From: Nitrospirota bacterium
Lineage (GTDB): Bacteria > Nitrospirota > Thermodesulfovibrionia > Thermodesulfovibrionales > UBA1546
DNA: 44,631 nt
Reading direction: 5' to 3'
NCBI GenBank assembly: GCA_009773185.1
Contig: WPIF01000023.1
Location: forward strand, 1-44,631
Shown: piece by piece, positions 39,832-44,631 of the stretch
Layout: every line of letters begins with the position of its first letter
How positions within the stretch are numbered: position 1 is the stretch's first letter
Notes under the pieces: model-generated
Told to the model about the DNA's origin: nothing
The model's database searches: none
Seen by the model: only the letters and a program-made list of their open reading frames with translations
Made by a program: the position numbers and the translations under genes

Positions 39832-39860
39832 AGTTTACTTCTAAACAACTTTGGAATCAA
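39832..39860 (-). promoter_or_regulatory. Promoter of the acetyl-CoA synthetase gene, leaderless geometry
   Basis: Minus strand: TTGATT (39860-39855), 17-base spacer, TAAACT (39837-39832), six bases to the ATG. Nearly the same as the argS promoter. Confidence 0.52.
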
Positions 39861-39876
39861 GTGGTGAGGCTGGTTT

Positions 39877-40959
39877 TCACTCAGCTGCCGGCATAATGGG
39901 TAAGCAATCTAACGCATGGACTGCATTGCCGCCTATTTTTTTTGCCTCGTATAAAGCAGAATCAGCGCGCTTTACAAGGGTGTCTATATTATCCGATGCT
40001 ACATTAAAACATGTAATCCCGAGGCTTAGCGACATTTTTATATTATGATTCTCTGTTATTGCGATCTCAGCCTTTTTTACAGATAAACGAATCCTTTCTG
40101 CGAAATTCTTTGCACCGTCTAAAGGTGTTTCAGGCAGTATTACCATAAATTCATCTCCTCCGTAACGGCCTGTTATATCTGTCCCCCTGAGCGAATCGCG
40201 TATGGCCTGAGAGACAACCTGCAGTACAGCGTCTCCTGCCACATGGCCATAAGTATCATTTATTTCCTTAAAATAATCCATATCGCACAGTATCAGGGAG
40301 AGTTCAGCAGCGTATCGCTTTGCTCTGTCAACTTCATATTCGAGGCTTTCAATAAGCGCCCGCCTGTTCAGCAATCCTGTAAGGCTGTCAGTCTTTGACA
40401 GGAATTCCAGTTTTTCTATCAACCGGGTCCTTTCTTCCTCAGATTTTTTGCGGTCGGTAATGTCTCTGGTATACTCGACAACATGTGATACAGTTCCGGT
40501 TTCGTCAACGATTGGGTAAGTATAGATTTCCACCCATATTTTTAATCCGTTAGGAAAAACCAGGAGCTTATCCTTTGCGCAGGGATCTCCTGATTTGAAA
40601 GTCTTTTCTACCACACAGGCATCGCAGACAGTGTCCCTGTTTTGTAATATTTTATAGCACTTTTTACCAACCAAGTCCTTGGCAAGTTTATTTCTCATTT
40701 GTGCATACGCATCATTAGCCTTTATTATTTTGTAATCACGGTCAACAATGCTGAAGGGGTCACGAATACTGCCGAATATCGTACTGAAAAATCTTTCAGA
40801 CTTGTACAATTCCTCTTCTACGCGCTTACGGTCAATAATTTCCCGGCGAAGATGTTCATTCGCAGCTCTCAGTTCTGCGGTGCGTTCTTCTACCAGCTCC
40901 TTCAGCTGTTCCCTGTGTTTACCTAATTTTTTTTCTGTCTGTTTGCGTTTAGCTTTCAT
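39877..40959 (-). CDS. PAS-GGDEF diguanylate cyclase
   Basis: 360 residues, soluble. A basic coiled coil (1-55) leads to a PAS domain (FSTIFGSIRDPFSIVDRDYKIIKAN, then VEYTRDITDRKK) which holds a Cys cluster (CYKILQNRDTVCDAC and later DPC) that could carry a metal or sense redox. The C-terminal GGDEF domain has RYGGDEF near residue 266 and an RxxD I-site (RGTD) before it, so it is probably active and product-inhibited. Start ATG 40959 with a weak GAGTGAT upstream. It is downstream of DUF4912 in the same direction. Confidence 0.9.
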   Translation of the reverse strand: MKAKRKQTEKKLGKHREQLKELVEERTAELRAANEHLRREIIDRKRVEEELYKSERFFSTIFGSIRDPFSIVDRDYKIIKANDAYAQMRNKLAKDLVGKKCYKILQNRDTVCDACVVEKTFKSGDPCAKDKLLVFPNGLKIWVEIYTYPIVDETGTVSHVVEYTRDITDRKKSEEERTRLIEKLEFLSKTDSLTGLLNRRALIESLEYEVDRAKRYAAELSLILCDMDYFKEINDTYGHVAGDAVLQVVSQAIRDSLRGTDITGRYGGDEFMVILPETPLDGAKNFAERIRLSVKKAEIAITENHNIKMSLSLGITCFNVASDNIDTLVKRADSALYEAKKIGGNAVHALDCLPIMPAAE

Positions 40960-40999
40960 AAATCACTCAGCACCCTGCGGTAACCGCAATAAGCATTGG

Positions 41000-41782
41000 T
41001 TAGAAATAACCAACAGCATGGCTTATTCCGTATGTTTCTTCAGGCGCTGTCCCTTCTTCGGCGACTGCTTTCAGCACAGGGGTTGTTGCCCTGGCTGATC
41101 TTGCTATTGCAGTAAAACTTCCTTCACGGGATACAATACCTATATCAACAATAAAATCCCTGTTAGGCCCCACACCTATATAACTGTCTCCTACTCTCTC
41201 ATGAACCAGGATATCAAAGGCAATATTTGCATTTCTGCCGTCAAAATATATTCCTGTTACGTCATAGACCCTCAGAACAAGCTTGCCCTTAAGTTTGGCA
41301 AGTGTGCTTCCTCTGACTTCCCAATATGCAAACAGTTTCCATGGGTCAACAGTCATAAGGGTAATCCTGTTTTCTCCGTATTCTGCCGGCAGCCCTATTT
41401 TCGATACATCTTTATATATATTTTCAGGCTTTGTTTCTATTGCCCAAAGAGTTCTGGTCGGTAATTTTACCACTTTCTTTCCCGGCATGGCAATTCTCTT
41501 TGGCTCTTTTTCTACGGCTGTTTCTATCCCGGAGGCCTTTGTTATTTTTTTTCTTGGAGTTATTTTTTTTGCTTTTCCTTTAATCTTTTTGACAGGTTTT
41601 TTTACAGCGGTTTTTTTAGTTGTTTTTTTTACTTCTTTTTTTGTTTTTGCCTGCTTCTTTGGTTTTTTTATTTCCTTTATTGGTTTTTTCTTTGTTTTTG
41701 CCTTTGTCTTTGCCGGGGGTTTCTTCGCAGTTTTTTTCCTGGCCGGCTTAGCTGTTTTTTTACTCTTAAGTTCTTTTTTCAT
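41000..41782 (-). CDS. DUF4912 protein with Lys-rich histone-like N-terminal tail
   Basis: 260 residues. The first ~95 residues are Lys/Ala/Pro/Thr-rich repeats (KKTAKPARKKTAKKPPAKT-like), resembling histone H1. Residues ~105-235 are a DUF4912 domain: LPTRTLWAIETKPEN, ITLMTVDPWKLFAYWEV, RVYDVTGIYFDG and YIGVGPNRDFIVDIG. DUF4912 is uncharacterised, with a fold thought to bind other proteins or carbohydrate. AAAGGAGC precedes the ATG. It is the second protein in the window with such a tail (GroES is the first). Confidence 0.8.
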   Translation of the reverse strand: MKKELKSKKTAKPARKKTAKKPPAKTKAKTKKKPIKEIKKPKKQAKTKKEVKKTTKKTAVKKPVKKIKGKAKKITPRKKITKASGIETAVEKEPKRIAMPGKKVVKLPTRTLWAIETKPENIYKDVSKIGLPAEYGENRITLMTVDPWKLFAYWEVRGSTLAKLKGKLVLRVYDVTGIYFDGRNANIAFDILVHERVGDSYIGVGPNRDFIVDIGIVSREGSFTAIARSARATTPVLKAVAEEGTAPEETYGISHAVGYF

Positions 41783-41841
41783 GTGCTTGCTCCTTTCAAA
41801 CTAGATTGTAGCAGATTTTTTTAAAATCACCTATTTTTTAC

Positions 41842-44484
41842 TCAGTGCGCCTCTGCCCAATTCCTGCCATATCCTATATCAACCTTCAAGGGAACTTCAA
41901 GCCTTATTACGCCCTCCATCTCTATTTTAAGGATGTCCCTGGCCATTTCCAACTCTGCCTCAGGCGCCTCAAGCAAGAGCTCGTCATGGACCTGGAGCAA
42001 CATCTTTGTATTAAGGCAGTCCTGTTTTAACCTTCTCCATATATTTATCATCGCTGCTTTTATTATGTCTGCGGCTGTGCCCTGTATCGGCGAATTTACA
42101 GCCAGCCTTTCGCCCTGTGACCTTATATTTGAGTTCTGGCTTTTTAGTTCCGGAACGGGCCTGCGCCTGCCTGATAATGTCATTGCATAGCCATCTCGTT
42201 TTACATTGCTCAAAACTGTTTCTATATATTTCCTGACACCCGGATGCCTGTCAAAATATTTTTCTATATATTTTTTGGCCTCATCCCATGATACAGAAAG
42301 AGTCTCTGAAAGCCCGAATGGCGATATGCCGTAGATAACGCCGAAGTTCACTGTTTTTGCAGTCCTCCTCATTTCAGGAGTTACCCTGTCTGTTGGCACG
42401 CCAAATATCTCTGAAGCTGTCCTTGTATGCACATCAATCCCTTTGGTGAACGCCTCAACCAGCGCCTCATCTTTGCTCAGATGGGCCAGTATCCTGAGTT
42501 CGACCTGTGAATAATCAGCAGAAAGCAGGAGATTGCCTTTTTCCGGTATAAAGGTCTCCCTTATTCTCTTGCCCCATTCTCCCTTTATAGGTATATTCTG
42601 AAGATTAGGGTCGCTGCTGCTCAGCCTCCCTGTTGCTGTTGCAGTCTGGTTAAACGATGTATGAACGCGCCCTGTCTTTGGATTTACAAGTCCCGGCAGA
42701 ACATCCACATAGGTTGTCTTAAGCTTGGTAAGGCTTCTCCATGTGAGTATCTCACGCGGAAGTTCATGCGATAGCGCGAGTTCTTCAAGCACACCGACAT
42801 CCGTTGAAAAGCCCGTCTTTGTTTTCCTGCCCGGCTTAAGGCCGAGGCTGTGGAACAGGACATTTGAAAGCTGTTTGGGCGAGTTTATATTGAATTCCTT
42901 TCCGGAAAGGAAATATATCCTTCTCTGAAGAGAATCAAGTTCTCTTGCCAGTTCCTTTGAGATGTCATTAAGCTTGTCTGCATCTATCTTTACGCCTGCC
43001 TCTTCCATATCTGAAAGGATATTTATCAGGGGCATCTCAACATCAAAATATATGCCCTCAAGGCAGTTTTCTTTCAATTTATTAAATAAGACCTCTTTTA
43101 ACTCCAGGGCAAGAACTGCATCTCCTGCCGAATAAGCAGTTGCATCTTCAACAGGCACATCAGCAAATGAATTTCTTTTATTCAAAACCTCTGCAAAGGT
43201 TTTTTTCCTGCATGACAGGTACTCAAATCCAACTTCCTCAAGGCTGTGGTTGGGTTTATTCGGGTTTATAAGATATGCGGCAAGCATCGTGTCATACAGC
43301 ATGCCTTTTGTATTAATGCCCTCCTGCCTGAGCATCATCGTGTCATATTTCAGGTTATGGCCTATCTTTGCTATCTCAGGGTTCTCAAAAAAAGGAGCGA
43401 ACACATTAAATGCGCCGGTTTTATTAATTTGCTCCGGGGCTCCCGGATATGAATGACAAAGCGGGATATAATATCCTGATTCCTTATTAAGGCTCACTGA
43501 AAAGCCCACAATACTGTCAATCAGTGGATTTTTCCCTGTTGCCTCTATGTCAAAGGCAAACTCTTCCTTAATGGATGATGCTATATCTTTAAGTTTATCA
43601 ACAGAAAGCACTGCCTCAGAATTTCTCTCTGCAGATACCACTGACGGTATCTGTTTCATAAGGCTGGTGAATTCGAATTCCTTATACAAGGACAAAAGGT
43701 TAAGCCAATCAGGCTCTTTTAATCCAAACTCTTTTACATCGATATCAATCGGCACTGCAATATCTATCGTTGCAAGCTTCTGGCTTAATAAGGCAATGTC
43801 TTTATTTTCGGATACCATGGCCCTCAGTCTTTCTTTTTTTATCTTCTCAGGATGCTGAAGGAGTTCATCAAGGCTCCCAAAGGCTGAAAGAAGTTCTCTG
43901 GCAGTTTTTTCCCCTATGCCTTTTATGCCGGGGATATTATCAACTGTATCTCCTGTAAGCGCCATGAACTCTGTAACCCTTTCAGGGCCTACGCCGAATT
44001 TTTCCCTGACATATTCCTTATCCAGAACCCGGTCCTTTACAGGGTCATATATTTTTATCTTTTCATCAACAAGCTGAAGCATGTCCTTGTCAGCAGTGAC
44101 TATGAATACATTCACGTCTTTTTGGGCTGAATTTTTTGCAATTGTGCCTATGAGGTCATCTGCCTCGTATCCCGGGACTTCGAATATCTTTATATTAAAG
44201 GCAGCAATCATCTGCCTTACATAAGGCAACTGCTGAACAAGGTCATTAGGGGTCTCGGGCCTCTGCGCCTTATATTCCTTAAATATCTTGTGCCTCTCAG
44301 TCATGGCAGGCGAATCAAAGGAGACAACCACTCCATCAGGCTTTTTCCCTCTTATTATCTTAAGAAGCGTATTTGTAAATCCATAAATTGCGCCTGTTGG
44401 AAAGCCCTTTGAATTCGTCAGCCCCTTTATTGCATAGAATGCGCGGTAGACATAGGAATTGCCGTCAATAAGGTAGAGGTTCAT
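41842..44484 (-). CDS. polA: DNA polymerase I
   Basis: About 880 residues with all three domains. The 5' nuclease (1-290) begins MNLYLIDGNSYVYRAFYAI. The 3'-5' exonuclease keeps its motifs (FDIEATG, GHNLKYD, YSAGD), so proofreading is expected. The polymerase has motif A SADYSQVELRILAHL, the O-helix RRTAKTVNFGVIYGI and motif C LQVHDELLLEA. It fills gaps, removes RNA primers and repairs. The ATG at 44484 is chosen because family members begin there and a promoter sits seven bases upstream. A longer reading to 44547 has no support. Confidence 0.96.
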   Translation of the reverse strand: MNLYLIDGNSYVYRAFYAIKGLTNSKGFPTGAIYGFTNTLLKIIRGKKPDGVVVSFDSPAMTERHKIFKEYKAQRPETPNDLVQQLPYVRQMIAAFNIKIFEVPGYEADDLIGTIAKNSAQKDVNVFIVTADKDMLQLVDEKIKIYDPVKDRVLDKEYVREKFGVGPERVTEFMALTGDTVDNIPGIKGIGEKTARELLSAFGSLDELLQHPEKIKKERLRAMVSENKDIALLSQKLATIDIAVPIDIDVKEFGLKEPDWLNLLSLYKEFEFTSLMKQIPSVVSAERNSEAVLSVDKLKDIASSIKEEFAFDIEATGKNPLIDSIVGFSVSLNKESGYYIPLCHSYPGAPEQINKTGAFNVFAPFFENPEIAKIGHNLKYDTMMLRQEGINTKGMLYDTMLAAYLINPNKPNHSLEEVGFEYLSCRKKTFAEVLNKRNSFADVPVEDATAYSAGDAVLALELKEVLFNKLKENCLEGIYFDVEMPLINILSDMEEAGVKIDADKLNDISKELARELDSLQRRIYFLSGKEFNINSPKQLSNVLFHSLGLKPGRKTKTGFSTDVGVLEELALSHELPREILTWRSLTKLKTTYVDVLPGLVNPKTGRVHTSFNQTATATGRLSSSDPNLQNIPIKGEWGKRIRETFIPEKGNLLLSADYSQVELRILAHLSKDEALVEAFTKGIDVHTRTASEIFGVPTDRVTPEMRRTAKTVNFGVIYGISPFGLSETLSVSWDEAKKYIEKYFDRHPGVRKYIETVLSNVKRDGYAMTLSGRRRPVPELKSQNSNIRSQGERLAVNSPIQGTAADIIKAAMINIWRRLKQDCLNTKMLLQVHDELLLEAPEAELEMARDILKIEMEGVIRLEVPLKVDIGYGRNWAEAH

Positions 44485-44491
44485 AGCTGGA

Positions 44492-44521
44492 ATTATACAT
44501 GTATGGTTAGAGGCATGTAAA
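44492..44521 (-). promoter_or_regulatory. polA promoter, leaderless geometry
   Basis: Minus strand: TTTACA (44521-44516), 18-base spacer, TATAAT (44497-44492), then seven bases to the polA ATG. No ribosome-binding site fits. Confidence 0.6.
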
Positions 44522-44537
44522 TCATCCCTTGCTACCA

Positions 44538-44562
44538 GTTGCCTCATAATAAAATGTTACCG
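44538..44562 (-). repeat. Third copy of the edge repeat
   Basis: Minus-strand copy of the motif at 25-47 and 71-93 (CGGTAACAT, TTTATTATGAG, GCAA), with one additional T. It overlaps the stop of the partial reading frame at the right edge. Confidence 0.6.
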
Positions 44563-44631
44563 AAGGCTCGTTGACTCAACGTGTTTTTTATAATACAGAG
44601 AGAAGATTTTTTTCAGCTTCTCTTCCATGCC
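44557..44631 (-). CDS. C-terminal end of a gene cut by the window edge
   Basis: A minus-strand frame open from the window edge and ending at a TAA at 44557-44559; the last residues read MEEKLKKIFSLYYKKHVES then TSLR. It is directly upstream of polA. The product cannot be named from 24 residues. It may be a chance frame. Confidence 0.3.
   Translation of the reverse strand, partial: GMEEKLKKIFSLYYKKHVESTSLR

Overview
The window reads as a piece of chromosome from an uncultured-type, probably anaerobic, Gram-negative bacterium. The combination of a ferredoxin:thioredoxin-reductase catalytic chain, ADP-forming acetyl-CoA synthetase, multihaem cytochrome c7, FeoB-Fur, paired DUF507 genes and an Slp-type outer-membrane lipoprotein fits Nitrospirota (Thermodesulfovibrionia-like) or a nearby phylum. 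This placement is inference from gene content and protein style, not from a marker-gene search. Most genes are core, densely packed, and arranged in short operons.

Layout. 1-5.1 kb: an FmdB-type zinc ribbon, then a leftward envelope/peptidoglycan group (DUF4015-type glycosidase, polysaccharide deacetylase, and an AmiE-like beta-lactamase-fold domain fused to a NamZ muramidase). 5.2-9.2 kb: split YeeE/YedE sulfur transporter, receiver and LuxR regulators, OsmC, an SprT-like metalloprotein, and a glutaredoxin-FTR redox pair. 9.4-12.2 kb: GroES with a histone-H1-like tail, small unknown proteins, DUF3047, DciA and L28. 12.4-20.3 kb: a rightward housekeeping run infB-rbfA-nrnA-radC-purH(N)-purD-purE-DUF89. 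20.3-27 kb: RRM protein, cytochrome c7, ilvE-argS, a tRNA-Ile/tRNA-Ala/5S cluster without 16S or 23S, and a feoB-fur operon with its own likely Fur operator. 27.1-30.1 kb: a receiver-PilZ protein, two perfect parS sites bracketing an slp gene, an integron-like GIY-YIG gene cassette, and a membrane protein. 30.3-34.4 kb: rpsF-ssb-rpsR, two DUF507 genes, a GAF-GGDEF protein, HNH, and a small Cys protein. 34.5-36.3 kb: tRNA-Leu and a 1.6-kb island bounded by a 45-bp duplication of the 5' half of that tRNA; it holds a second cassette-like unit and a toxin-antitoxin-like pair. 36.3-44.6 kb: HMA protein, DRTGG ATPase plus ADP-forming acetyl-CoA synthetase, PAS-GGDEF, DUF4912 and polA.

Most notable signals: (i) two solitary integron-type cassettes (28662-29487 on +; 34790-35285 on -), each with an attC-like hairpin whose inner core matches the first bases of its own cassette, with no integrase in view; (ii) two perfect 16-bp parS palindromes 619 bp apart, beside rpsF-ssb-rpsR, suggesting an origin-proximal region; (iii) a tRNA-Leu half-gene duplication around a small island; (iv) repeated promoter geometry in which the -10 box lies 5-9 bases from an ATG with no Shine-Dalgarno, predicting leaderless mRNAs; (v) degenerate 7-bp-period repeats, one of them inside nrnA; (vi) lysine/alanine-rich histone-like tails on GroES and on a DUF4912 protein. 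No CRISPR array, transposase, integrase or prophage structural gene was seen.
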